From contig NW_005200892.1 of NCBI RefSeq assembly GCF_000372725.1, positions 112,289-176,288 on the forward strand: a stretch of 64,000 nucleotides of DNA, given 5' to 3'. The translations under genes and the position numbers were made by a program. Below, one piece after another: positions 1-9,890 of this stretch; within the stretch, counting starts at the first letter, position 1, and every line of letters begins with the position of its first letter. The notes beneath the pieces are model-generated. The model was not told the origin of the DNA, did not search any database, and saw only the letters and a program-made list of their open reading frames with translations. Origin of the DNA: Emiliania huxleyi CCMP1516. Its lineage: Eukaryota > Haptophyta > Isochrysidales > Noelaerhabdaceae.

Positions 1-77
<77 letters not shown>
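1..77. repeat. (GA)n microsatellite
   Basis: Uninterrupted GA dinucleotide run at the window edge. It sits just beyond the 3' side of the visible part of the BRCT gene and may lie in one of its introns. Confidence 0.97.
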
Positions 78-80
<3 letters not shown>

Positions 81-86
81 TCGCCG

Positions 87-743
87 GTGCGCGCGCGCCT
101 TGCCGCAGAGAACGACATCCGAGCCGGTCGGAGAGCGCAGCGCAGCGAGCAGCGCCTGCCGCTCGAGGCAGCCCTCGGCCGCCGCCCTCGACAGCAGCGC
201 GACCACGCCGTTTGCGTGCGGTGGCGAGCTCGCCCCCCCCTACTCGACAGAGAACGGCACCACTACACAGACAGACGGCGCACAAAGCGGCACGAGCACG
301 CGCGCGGCGCTGTCCTCCCTCGAACGGAAGAGTGGCTTGCCGGCAGAGCACCACGGGCCGGCGGCTGCGGCGGCGCGGTTCGGCTCGGGTCGGCTGGCGA
401 GCGGCCGCCGTTGCGGCGGCGCGTGCGGCGGCGCGAGCTGACCGAGCCTGTCTGCCGGGCTGGCGGCGGCCGGGCGCGGGAGAAGGTAGCGGGCGAGGAG
501 AGGAAGGAGGACGCCCTCGCGCGCGCTGTCGTGCAGCCACTCCGGCGCGACGATCGGGAGGCCGCGCTCCGCCGCGCACGCGGACTTTGCGCTCTCGCTC
601 GCGCCGCGCCGTGCGAGAAGGTGCGTGGTGGCCGAGGTGAGGTCGCCGCGGTACGACACGGCGGGGAGGAGGGCGGCGGAGGCCTCGAGCGCGTCCCGCT
701 CAGATCGGGACATGCCCGTGCTGCAGAGGACCACCTTTGCCAT
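87..743 (-). CDS. BRCT-domain protein, 5' part (gene cut by window edge)
   Basis: The start MAKVVLCSTG at 743 opens directly into a BRCT domain of about 75 residues. Seen: a beta1 strand KVVLCSTGM, a THLLA strand typical of the second half of BRCT folds, and the conserved tryptophan in VAPEWLHDS. BRCT domains of this kind bind phosphopeptides in DNA-damage and checkpoint proteins such as the TopBP1 class (family knowledge). The frame stays open to about 240 but loses coding character. A second stretch, about 90-230, reads well in another frame (VVALLSRAAAEGCLERQ then SDVVLCGKARAHR), so an intron lies near 230-330. The remainder is outside the window. An upstream in-frame ATG at 836 is possible, but the residues before 743 are not domain-like. 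The specific family member cannot be named. Confidence 0.7.
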
Positions 744-1197
744 CGGAGAAAACTGCGCGGACAACCGTGACCAACCGTGACCAACCTGGGGTGGGGCCGG
801 GGCTCGCTCGGTGGCCTTCAAGCGTGGTTGAGTCAAGCGCGTCAGCAGTTTTTCTTCTTTTCGCGTTCCGTCACGGGCTTGTTCTACATGTCACTTCTTG
901 TCGTCTGTTGTTTGAGTTGTGCCCTTGTTTGTGCCCTTGGCACCGTGGAGTGCTGGGGGGGGCGACAGGGAGGATGTGGCCCTGAGTTATGTGTACGCCG
1001 ACTCAGGGTGTGTGGCAGCCAGCTGGCTGTGTGTCTTGTGAGCTTGTTTGTGTCTGTGTGTCGCTCGTGCGTGTCGTCATCATCTGTCCAGCGTCCACCC
1101 ATACCGCGTTGGTGTCCAGTCCGAGCCTGGCTGTTCTTCACCTTTCTACCTACCTACCTACCTTGTTCTACATACATACATACTTGTCTGTTGTTTG
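744..1197. repeat. Dispersed repeats, no gene seen
   Basis: Holds two repeat segments seen elsewhere. About 905-1033 recurs at 2268-2443 on the other side of the fold-back element. About 1055-1170, ending in a (CTAC)n tract, recurs at about 47833-47938. I see no coding sequence. Confidence 0.75.
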
Positions 1198-2042
1198 CTG
1201 AGGGGTGGCCCGTCTACCGTCTACCGGTAGACTGGGGTAGACTGGGGTAGACGGTAGACCATTTGGTAGACGAGTCTACCGCAGTCTACCGGTAGACCGT
1301 AATGAACCTACGACACCAGTCTACCGGTAGACTTTAGGTTTTTCAGCCGCCGAACGGTAGACCGCCGCCGCCGGACGGTAGACCGCCTCGGCCGTTTGAA
1401 TATGCAGCCTCCAGTTCTCCACTCTGGCGCCACTTTGGCAGACGAGCGCCGGCAGATGCCCTCGCGGCCTGCCGGCGAACGTCCGTCCGGCGAGAACGCG
1501 CGCCATAATGGACGTGTGGCTGTCTGGCGAAAACTCGCTCTCGAGAGCCGCGAGAGGGCGGCGCTCTGCAGTGAGCGGTTCCGCCCGATAAGTGTGTAAA
1601 GACGTTCATTTGATCTCATAAAAGGCACGGAGCGCGCCTCGCACGGAAATGGCATGAGGTGAAGCTCACAGCGACCGCGCTCAACAGCCTCTCTCACCGG
1701 CAGATTTCGCCCGCGCGGCAGACCGCACTTTCATCGCGCGTTCTCGCCGGACGGACGTTCGCCGGCAGGCCGCGAGGGCATCTGCCGGCGCTCGTCTGCC
1801 AAAGTGGCGCCAGAGTGGAGAACTGGAGGCTGCATATTCAAACGGCCGAGGCGGTCTACCGTCCGGCGGCGGCGGTCTACCGTTCGGCGGCTGAAAAAGG
1901 GGTAGACCAGTCTACCGCGGTCTACCAAGTCTACCGGTAGACTGGTGTCGTAGGTTCATTACGGTCTACCGGTAGACTCGTCTACCAAACGGTCTACCGT
2001 CTACCCGGTCTACCGGTAGACGGTAGACGGGCCACCCCTCAG
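1198..2042. mobile_element. 845-bp fold-back element with ~305-bp inverted arms
   Basis: The left arm 1198-1502 and right arm 1735-2042 are reverse complements over almost their whole length, beginning CTGAGGGGTGGCC and ending in its complement. The outer third of each arm is built from many copies of the heptamer GTCTACC or its complement GGTAGAC. The inner part is unique sequence. The 232-bp centre has no ORF of note. No convincing target duplication is visible because the flanking trinucleotides are themselves palindromic. The same dispersed repeat lies on both sides (905-1033 and 2268-2443). A non-autonomous Mutator-like or Foldback element is the best guess; the class is not proven. Confidence 0.8.
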
Positions 2043-2442
2043 GTTGAGAGAGAGAGAGAATTCTTGATACGAAACCACGACGACACACACCAGTCGACTC
2101 GCATCGGTTGCCTCCATGAACGGCGGAGCTATTCTCGCGCCCACACCACACCTGGCTCCAACGTGGACACGCCCATAGCTGGGGACACTACTAGGTCACG
2201 CATGGCATCACAGAAGTTTTATCTCTGGGCCCCGAAAGTCTCTCTCTCTCTCTCTCTCTCAGGTTGTTTGTTGTGCCCTTGTTTGTTCTCTTGGCACCTG
2301 GGAGTGCTGGGGGGGGCGACAGAATGTGGCCCTGAGTTATGTGTACGCCCACTCAGGGTGTACCGTCCTCCCATCCCTCCCTTGGGTTGTCCGTTTTCTT
2401 TCTTTCTTTAACTCAGGGTGTGTGGCAGCCAGCTGGCTGTGT
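2043..2442. repeat. (GA)n/(TC)n tracts and dispersed repeat copy
   Basis: Short GA tract at 2045-2060, TC tract at about 2240-2262, then 2268-2443, a diverged copy of 905-1033. No gene seen. Confidence 0.7.
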
Positions 2443-2575
2443 GTAGGTAAGGTAAGGTAAGGTAAGGTAAACTTCTCCACACACACGAGGTGGTGGGGCA
2501 AGGGGGGGCAACCCTCGCGTCTCCACGTCTAACGACAGGAGCCCCACGGCATTTAAAGTGCAAGGCTCGAAAAGA
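2443..2575 (-). repeat. Introner-like dispersed element (copy 1)
   Basis: Starts with five GGTAA repeats, followed by a conserved block (ACTTCTCCACACACACGAGG, then a G-rich run and GGAGCCCCACGGCATT). The reverse complement of this block recurs at 14700-14807, 15810-15958, 16920-17085, 18464-18606 and, shortened, 61845-61917. A minus-oriented copy lies at 53770-53935. This copy lies just 3' of a minus-strand exon, so its orientation is sense to it. Confidence 0.7.
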
Positions 2576-2671
2576 ATTCTTAAGATACAAGCCTCTCTCA
2601 CAGCACACTGGCACGACAAGGGCGCGGACTGGCGCGGACTGGCACACACACCGGCTCACCACCGGAGCCGC

Positions 2672-2953
2672 CTAAGCGACTCCGTTAAGAACGGCAATGC
2701 ATTCCGCACCGTGCACAATGCCGCTCTCCCCGCACGCTAGCTCGTTCACCGTCTGCCACGCCACGGCGGTGTGGAGGACGACAGACAAGCGCTGCATCTG
2801 CAGCCCGTGCCAGTTCTTGGTGGTCCATGTGACCTCGTCCAGGTGCTGAGCGTGCGAAAGTTTGTTGCTCAGCTGGTTCGCCGCCTCCCTCAGGGTGCTG
2901 CGAACCTCCCCGGGGGCGGGCCAGCGTGGGCACGAGACGATCGAGGCTGACAC
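2672..2953 (-). pseudogene. Duplicated gene fragment, unknown protein
   Basis: The frame reads EVRSTLREAANQL, then a helical, tryptophan-containing stretch, to a stop at 2672. It looks coding, but I recognise no family. About 2570-2907 is duplicated almost base for base at 47010-47341. There the homology stops exactly where this reading begins (GGAGGTTCGC in sense), which suggests an exon edge. A hydrophobic leader MATLFLRGPCRV in another frame, starting near 3035, could be a signal-peptide exon joined by an intron, but no convincing splice pair was found. Either a gene with a short final exon or a copied fragment. Confidence 0.45.
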
Positions 2954-3203
2954 AAGGGGTGACGATGATGGCGAGGAGCGTCACGGTGGGGAGGAGCGGC
3001 ACCCGGCACGGCCCCCTGAGGAAAAGCGTCGCCATGGGCACGCAATTATGTATGTAAAAGAGGAGTGCAGTCGAGAGGACAGGGGAGGGACGCGGCCAGA
3101 AAGAGGGCGGGCGCCGAGGTTCGAAAGCCGGCGCTTTGCGCGTTCGAAGGGCTTTGTCTCGGAGTTTGTGCAAATTTGCGGTTGGCCTTCGCCCTGCGGC
3201 GAG

Positions 3204-3647
3204 ATGGCACCGCAGGCGGCGTGCGTGAACGAGGGCGGCGGCGTCGAGCGCCGAGCAGCACACCACGAGCGCGAGCGGCAGCGCCGACTACTGGAGGCGG
3301 CGGGCGGCTCGACTGAGCCGGCGGCGGAGCGGGAGGCGACGGACGTCGAGGCGGTGAGCGCCGCGGACGTGCTGGCCGACGTGGAGGAGAGCGGCCCGAA
3401 CTACGCCCTTCCGACGGCGAGGGAGGGCCAGAGGGAGCGGCGGGAGCGGCTGCGGGTGGACGAGACGGCGAAGCAGGCGGGGCACACCATCGTGGAGACG
3501 GGAACGCACGTCGAGATCCTGGGCGAGCAAGGCTTGTGGTGGCCGGCCACCATCGCGGGGCGGGAGGAGGACGTGGACGGCCGGCTCGTGCACGAGGTCG
3601 AATACGACGGCTACCAGGGCGAGCAGTACTGGCACATGCTTGTATGA
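3204..3647 (+). CDS. Small protein with Tudor/SH3-like C-terminus
   Basis: 147 codons starting MAPQAACVNEG. The frame is open upstream to 2862, but that part overlaps the duplicated fragment and is not protein-like. Residues 1-100 are acidic and arginine-rich, probably coiled. Residues about 100-147 (VETGTHVEILGEQGLWWPAT, then HEVEYDGYQGEQYW) match the barrel pattern of Tudor/Agenet-like domains, which bind methylated lysine or arginine. That assignment rests on pattern only. It stops at TGA 3645-3647. A chromatin or RNA role is an inference. Confidence 0.55.
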   Translation: MAPQAACVNEGGGVERRAAHHERERQRRLLEAAGGSTEPAAEREATDVEAVSAADVLADVEESGPNYALPTAREGQRERRERLRVDETAKQAGHTIVETGTHVEILGEQGLWWPATIAGREEDVDGRLVHEVEYDGYQGEQYWHMLV

Positions 3648-3999
3648 CGACGAGCAGTGGCGGCGCGCGACCGCGATGCCGACGCCAGCCGACAGCACGA
3701 ATGCGGCGGCCTCCACAGAGGGCGAGGAGAGCGGCGGCGAGAAGGGCGGCGGCGAGGAGAGCGGCGGCGAGGAGGACGCGGTCGCTTTACGTCAGTAGTA
3801 TTTAAACAAAGAACTCTCTCTCACAGCAGACAGGCTCGACACAGGTGCGAACTGGCGCGTGCTAGTATACTATCACAGGCACACGTACACTGACGTAGTA
3901 TCTAGTAACGCAACAGGAAATCTAAGCGAGCTTCTCCCAATTCCGAACAGCAAAATTCTTAGATGGGCGTACACCTAGGTTCGCCACAAGTTACGTCCT
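3648..3999. other. Intergenic, no gene seen
   Basis: GGC/GAG-rich tract to about 3780, then lower-GC sequence containing a diverged form of the CTCTCTCACAGCA segment also present at 2595 and 47025. Nothing else recognised. Confidence 0.6.
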
Positions 4000-6777
4000 C
4001 TACGGCTGCACCACAGGCTGCTGGTGCAGCTCGGCGGGGCGCCGCCGCACGAGGCGCGCCACCGCTATGCGGCGGCGGAGGAGCTGCCACCGCCGCCGGA
4101 GCGGCCCCGCGTCGCACGGCACCGCTCCCATGCTTGTTAGTATGAGGCGCAAGCTCACCGTGCGGTGCGCCGGAGCCGGGTAGAGCGGCACCGCCACCGT
4201 GTCGAAGAGCTTGTACGGCGGCTGCAGCAGCACCTGCGGCGTCTGCTGGAAAAAGTTGCGGAACGGAACGCCGCCGCAGGTAGGGTCCTGCTCGTGGACC
4301 ATTGCGACGGCGATGCGTCGGTCCATCGCCGCTTGCACGAGGCGCGCGACGGCGCCGCCGGCGTCCAGAAAGGTCTTATCGTTCAGGTAGAGGAGAAACA
4401 CTACGTGCCCGGAGAGCGGGGCCGCGTTGACTCCCTCGAGCGCCTCCTCCGCATCGCGGATCGTTACCGTCTCGGCGCTGGCGGTAGAGCTGGTGGTAGA
4501 GCCGCGCCCCTCCCTCGCCGCCGTCTTGAGCTCCCTTGCAATGCCGACGGCGCTCTCATTGTCGCCCTCGTTGTCGCGGCAGGGAGACGCACATTGCCAG
4601 CCGTGCACTCGCTGAAGCTGGCGCCTTCCAGCGAGACGTCGCCTTCCACGCCGCTGTTCTCCACGTACATACCTCCTCCGTACTGCGCGAGTTGGGGCGG
4701 GAAGGCGTAAGCGGGGAGGGCGAGAGAGCGAGAGAGGGCGGGCAGGGCCCAGAGCGGCCCTTTTGGGGAAGGCGTCCCCCGTTTGCCGAACCATGTCCCT
4801 CTGCCTTCCTCTCCCGCTTCCGGCACCGCAATGGCGTGCGAGCGTGCGTGTGCGGGGGAGCAAGCGTGTGCGGGCGTGGGAGACGCACATAGGCAGCCGT
4901 GCACTCGCTGAAGCTGGCGCGCTCCAGCGAGACGTCGCCGCTCTTCCACACGGACATACCTCCTCCGGACTGCGCGAGTTGGGACGGGAAGGCATGAGCG
5001 GGGAGGGCGTCAGCGAGCGAGAGAGGGCGGGCAAGCCCAGAGCGGCCCTTTGGGGAAGGCGTGGCCCCCTTTGCCACCTCATGTCCCTCTTCTTTCGTCT
5101 CCCGCTTCTGGCTGCGGTGATGGCGTGCGAGCGTGCGTGTGCGGGGGAGGCGAGCGTGTGCGGGCGTGGGAGACGCACATTGCCAGCCGTGCACTCGCTG
5201 AAGCTGGCGCCTTCCAGCGAGACGTCGCCTTCCACGCCGCTGTTCTCCACGTACATACCCCCTCCGTCCTGCGCGAGTTGGGGCGGGCAGGCATGAACGG
5301 GGAGGGCGTCAGAGAGCGAGAGAGGGCGGGCAGGGCCCAGAGCGGCCCTTTTGGGGAAGGCGTCCCCCGTTTGCCGAACCATGTCCCTCTGCCTTCCTCT
5401 CCTGCTTCCGGCGCCGCGATGGCGTGCGAGCGTGCGTGTGCGGGGGGGGCGAGCGTGTGCGGGCGTGTTAGACGCACATTGCCAGCCGTGCACTCGCTGA
5501 AGCTGGCGCCCTCCAGCGCGACGTCGCCGCTGATGTACACGTACATACCTCCTCCGCGCTGCGCGAGTTGGGGCGGGAAGGCATTAAGCGGGGAGGGCGT
5601 CAGAGAGCGAGAGAGGGCGGGCAGGGCCCAGAGCGGCCCTTTTGGGGAAGGCGTCCCCCGTTTGCCACCCCATCTCCCTCTGCCTTCTTCTCCCGCGGCG
5701 ATGGCGTGCGAGCGTGCGTGTGCGGGGGAGGCGAGCGTGCGTGTGCGTGGGAGACGCACATCGCCAGCCGTGCACTCGCTGAAGCGGGCGCCCTCCAGCG
5801 AGACGTCGCCGCCTTTCCACACGTACATACCTCCTCCGCGCTGCGCGAGTTGGGGCGGGCAGGCATGAGCGGGGAGGGCGTCAAAGAGAGCGAGAGGGGG
5901 GGCATCCACAGCATTCCAATGTGGCGAGGGCTTGCGGGGCCGAGCGGTGCGTGGGAGAGAGGGGCGGCGCACTTGGTTAGCCTCGCAGCCCGTGAAGGAC
6001 ACGTCCTTCGTCGCAATGTCGCCAGCGCCATTAGCGTACACCGCACCGCCATAAGCACCAAACCCGTCCACAAAGTGCAGCGCCTCCAGGTAGAGGCTGC
6101 AGCCGCCTGTGATGGAGAACATGTTGGTGCTCTTCTTGCCGTCGAGCGTCGCGCCTTCCCCGCTGCTCCGGACCGAGAGGAGCATGTCGCCGCTGCAAGC
6201 GACGTTGCTGCTAAAGGCAAGGCGGGCGCCCGGCGGGACATAGACGCTCCGCCGCCGTCGCCGATGACGTCCTTGAGCGACGCGGGCCCGCTCTCGGACG
6301 AGATGCCGTCGGCCTTGCCTCCGGCAGCGTCGATGACAGACGAGAGCGGCGACGGATCGGCGATGGTGTACGTGAGGCGCCGTGAGGCCTCGGCGCAGGA
6401 GTCGAGCGAAGCGCGTGCCGACGACGCAAACACGACGCCGACGTCCTCAAGCGAAGCGGGCTGCTTGCTCTCGGACTGGAGCGAAACGGGCTCGCCCTTG
6501 GGCTGGATGCCGTCCTCGAGCGAAGCGGGCTCGCCCTTGGACTGGATGCTGGCGGCCTTGGCTCCGACAGCGGTCGTGTTGCCCGCCAGCGACGCGCCTG
6601 TGACAGCCAGAGGGCGAGAGGATAAGTCTTGAAGGTCTCGTGGGAGCGCAGTTTCACTGCGCGCAAACACGCGCCTGCTTGTCGGCACGCGGCGGCGGCG
6701 GAGGTGGAGTCAGAGATCTTGATAGCGAGCCGATTACCGTCGGCCGGCACGAGCTCGAGTTTGAGCTTGTCGAGCAT
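4000..6777 (-). CDS. Beta-helix repeat protein with C-terminal TIR-like domain (probably degraded)
   Basis: Exon A (6675-6777) encodes MLDKLKLELVPADG; a GC-AG intron 6598-6674 with a 9-bp direct repeat at both ends follows. Exon B (from 6597) carries SLEDG/SLKD repeats, then after a shift of frame near 6255 the beta-helix start VYVPPGARLAFSSNVACSGD, ending at 5973. Five phase-0 exons follow (5760-5840, 5478-5558, 5179-5268, 4889-4969, 4593-4682), each one coil of the GGGMYV...FSECTAG type. The last part, to the stop at 4000, has VVFLLYLNDKTF, VHEQDPTCGG and FFQQTPQVLL, matching the second TIR-like domain of the 18.8-kb gene. No membrane module lies between coils and TIR, and the junction near 4580 needs a frame change. 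With the shift at 6255 this suggests a deletion-bearing gene. Role inferred: cell-surface sensing. Confidence 0.6.
4593..5840 (-). repeat. Five tandem exon-intron units (~290-300 bp)
   Basis: Each unit holds an 81- or 90-bp exon and a ~190-220 bp intron. Introns start GTGCGTCTC and end CGCGCAG, and are nearly identical to each other, as are the exons. Exon size varies by a clean 9 bp. Units are in tandem, so whole exon-intron units have been duplicated or homogenised. Confidence 0.85.
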
Positions 6778-8428
6778 AGGCGGTCGAATGAGTTCCTATA
6801 TGGAGGAAAGTAAGACGGGAAGTGAGGAACGAGTCTATGGGATCCCTTGTGAACAAAGGGGTCAAAAACACTGTGGAGATGATTGGGGGTATATTGGTAC
6901 ATGGACATGGGGTGTGTATGAGGCTGTGCACAAAAATGGTGCTGCTCAAGGGGCATGCTGAATGGGAAGAGAGAGCGAGCCGGAGAGAGCCGCGCCTACG
7001 GGCAACACGTCGCGGCGTGAGCGTCGAGACGAGGCCGCCGGCACGCTCTCTCGCGTCCTCGGCGCGCGGACTGGAGCAAGCGAGAGCGGGTCGCTCTCTT
7101 GCCAGAAGAGAGGGAGGGCGGTCGCGCGCGGGACAAGGGTGGGGAGTGGGCAGCAGCGGACGCGTCTCGCGACCTCCTCGATGGCAGCGGCTGTACCTGC
7201 GAGCGGGAGTAGGCAGGCGGTGCGAGGCCGAGGGGGGTACAGCCGAGGGGGGTCAGCCGCTCGCGCGGCGAGCGAGGGCGCATCGCGTGGTGAGGAGGTG
7301 CGGCGGATTCCGTGAGCAATAGGCGTCGCGGGGGTCTAGGCGTGCAGCTCGCGGCGGCATAGTCGGGCGCAATGTGGCGCGGCACGCGCGAGCGGACGAG
7401 GAGAGTGCCATGATTGCCTGACGAGTCGACTCAATCAACGACACAGAGAGCGGTACATCTTCGAGTCACTGTTCACAGTTGTGGCTGTGAATTGACCCTT
7501 TGGGTCGGGTTGTTGCTGTACCCTGTGTCCCTTGCAAGCCAGGAAAAGAACTATACTTGCAAGCCAGGAAAAGATCTATACTTGCAAGAACTATACTTGC
7601 AAAAGAATTGTCTTGTCTGAGGGCTTGAGACGTTGAGAGGTGACCGCCTGGGGTACAGTATGCATGTGGAGGACCCAGAGGGCTCAAGCAGAAGCATATT
7701 TTGATACCGCCGGTAACCATACCCTCGTCCGCCTTGCGTTTGTTTCGTAACATCGAAGGCTAGCTCAGAAAAAGAACTGCAGGGAGCCGAGTCTGGCTCC
7801 TGCTGTCCGAGCTCTGTCCGGAACGCGAGACGGTGGAGGCGCGCTGGCCGCTGCGATGGGAGACCCGTAGAGTGATCTTTTGGATATTGGAAGGCACGCC
7901 CGAGGAGGCGGGAAAAGGGAGGCGGGCGGGCGGCGGCGTGCTCGGCGCGAGGGTAACGTGGGGGTGGAGGAGGCGACGAATTGTTTTTCTTCTTTGCAGA
8001 CAGCAGAGGACGAGATATCCACATCGCAGAGCAGGCATCGCAGCCTCGCGCGGCGCCGGCGCACCACGCCCAGCCACAGCGCACTAGAGCCCTCTCGGCG
8101 ACTCAGACCTGCGTGCTCGCCTGCGGCGCCGCCTCGCGCTGCTCCGCCTTTGCTGCGCTCGCAGCAGCCACCTAGCGCGAGCGCCACCGAAACGCAGAGA
8201 GCCCAGACACACGGCTGGGCGAAGACACGCGAGTTCAGCGCGCGCCACACTCACCGATGGCCTTGCCCGTCTCAGTGAGTCGCCAATGTCTCCTGTCCCC
8301 CCTCAGTCGCTCCCCCCAGCGCGCAAGGCACCAGGAGCCGCGTCTAGAAATGCGCGCGGATCCCCTAGACGCGTAGGAGCCCGAACTCTGTCCCCTCCAT
8401 CTCACCGCTAGGCGACCTCAAAGCTCAA
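6778..8428. other. 5' flank of the 6.8-kb gene, partly duplicated at 62.9-63.3 kb
   Basis: About 7090-7430 read on the minus strand matches about 62890-63250 on the plus strand, upstream of the paralogous gene at 63367. Between 6800 and 7080 this copy carries unrelated lower-GC sequence, so an insertion or divergence separates promoter and start. 7440-8428 holds no convincing gene. A minus ORF starting at 8250 has a hydrophobic leader (CVWALCVSVALALGG), but the rest is not protein-like. Confidence 0.55.
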
Positions 8429-9735
8429 TCAGGACGACCACGCCTCGACCTTCTTGGGCAGCAGCTGGTTCGACAGGTCCTCACCGTGGCCTAGGCAGCC
8501 GTATAAGCCCTCGCCCCAAGTAAAGACGGCGTCGGCGGTGAGGGCGAGGCTGTGCGCGAATCCCGCCGACACAGCGACGACGCGCTGGCCAGCAAAGGCC
8601 TCGACCTTCTTGGGCAGCGGCTGGCGCTGCTGGTTGCCGTGGCCCAACTGGCCAGGGTAGCCATTGCTGTGGCCCAACTGGCCATCTTCGCCATAGCCCC
8701 AGCTCCAGACAGAGCCGTCGGCGGTGGTGGCGATGCCGTGGCGATATCCAGCCGAGACAGCGATGGCGCGCTGCCCGGCCAAGGCCTCGACCTGCTTGGG
8801 CAGCAGCTGCTCCTCCTGGTTGCCGTGCCCCGGCTCGCCAAAGTATCCCCAGCCCCAGCTCCAGATTGCTCCGTCGGCGGTGAGGGCGATGCTGTGGCGC
8901 TCTCCAGCCGAGATAGCGACGACGCGCTGACCCGCAAAGGCCTCGATCTTCTTGGGCAGCAGCTGGTGCTGCTGGTCGCCGTGGCCCAACCGGCCGAGGT
9001 CTCCACGGCCCCAGCTCCACACAGCTCCGTCGGCGGTGAGGGCGAGGCTGTGGCTCTCTCCAGCCGACACAACGATGACGCGCTGGTCAGCCAAGGCCTC
9101 GACCTTCTTCGGTTGCGACACGTCCTCCCCGTCGCCGTGGCCCAACTTACAGTCGTACTCTCCATCGCCCCAGCTCCAGACACTGCCGTCGGCGGCGCGA
9201 GGCTGTGACTATAGCCAGCTGACACGCTCACGGCGCGCTCGCCGCCCAGCGTCGACGGGAGGAGGGTCGGCGTGTTGAGCTGCAGCACGCCCTCGCCGTG
9301 GCCAAGGAGCCCTTGGTAGTCGCCGACGCCAAGCGGCGCCGAGCCGCACGACGAGAGCCGCCCCTCGCCGTCGATGAAGAGGCTGTGCCATGGGCCTGCC
9401 GCCGCCCTCGCCAGCGGGTTGGACTCGCACAGCAGCGCAGCGAAGCACAGCCACCGCACGGCGCAGCCCTCGCCCTCTGGCTGCGCTGGCAGCTCGAAGC
9501 CGCGCTCTTGCGCCCACAAGCGGATGCCCTCCACCACAAGCGAGGCGTGAAAGAGAAGCGAGACGGCCGCGACGCGAGCGATGTCGGCGGGGCTGTCGCA
9601 GTTAGAGAGGGCGCGCGCGAGGAGCTCCGTGGGGAGGTTGAGGAGGCGGGTGGGCGGCGGCATGCTCGGCGAGGGAGCGGCGGTGGTGGTGGTGGGTGCG
9701 AGGCGGCGCGAGCGGCGGCGCGGCGGGGTGGACAT
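8429..9735 (-). CDS. F-box and RCC1-repeat protein (one frameshift)
   Basis: Start MSTPPRRRSRRLAP at 9735. Residues about 27-75 (TRLLNLPTELLARALSNC and following) fit an F-box-like motif. The rest is a row of ~50-residue RCC1 blades with the signature VVAVSAGxxHSLALTADGxV WSWG then LGHG and LPKKVEA. At least six blades are visible, nearly identical. At about 9198-9206 the frame shifts: the usual CTC GCC CTC ACC GCC is shortened to CTC GCG CC GCC, which breaks the protein between blades 1 and 2. It ends at 8429. RCC1 propellers bind partners such as small GTPases or chromatin; F-box proteins recruit substrates to SCF ubiquitin ligases (family knowledge). Whether the shift is a sequencing error or a true lesion cannot be told. 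Divergent with the ankyrin gene. Confidence 0.75.
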
Positions 9736-9890
9736 CGCGAGAAAAAATTTTTTTTCAATGCCTTTTCTTAAAATTGGTTTTGTTCGTCCTCCCGCTGTAG
9801 CTTGCCTTTTTCTTTCCTTTTCAGGCAGGGGATGCAGGAGCGTGCGAGTCGGGAGCAGGTTCGGCTGCGGCAAAAAGAGAGCTAGTCACG
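9736..9890. promoter_or_regulatory. Bidirectional intergenic promoter region
   Basis: 155 bp separating the divergent starts at 9735 (minus) and 9891 (plus). It is clearly AT/pyrimidine-rich compared with the flanks, with an A6-T8 tract at 9743-9756 and two TTTTCTTTCC-like tracts. No TATA box at a fixed distance was recognised. Confidence 0.5.

Noticed and set aside
87..770. Plus-strand ORF of 227 codons at the window start
   Set aside because: Arg-rich antisense shadow of the BRCT gene on the minus strand.
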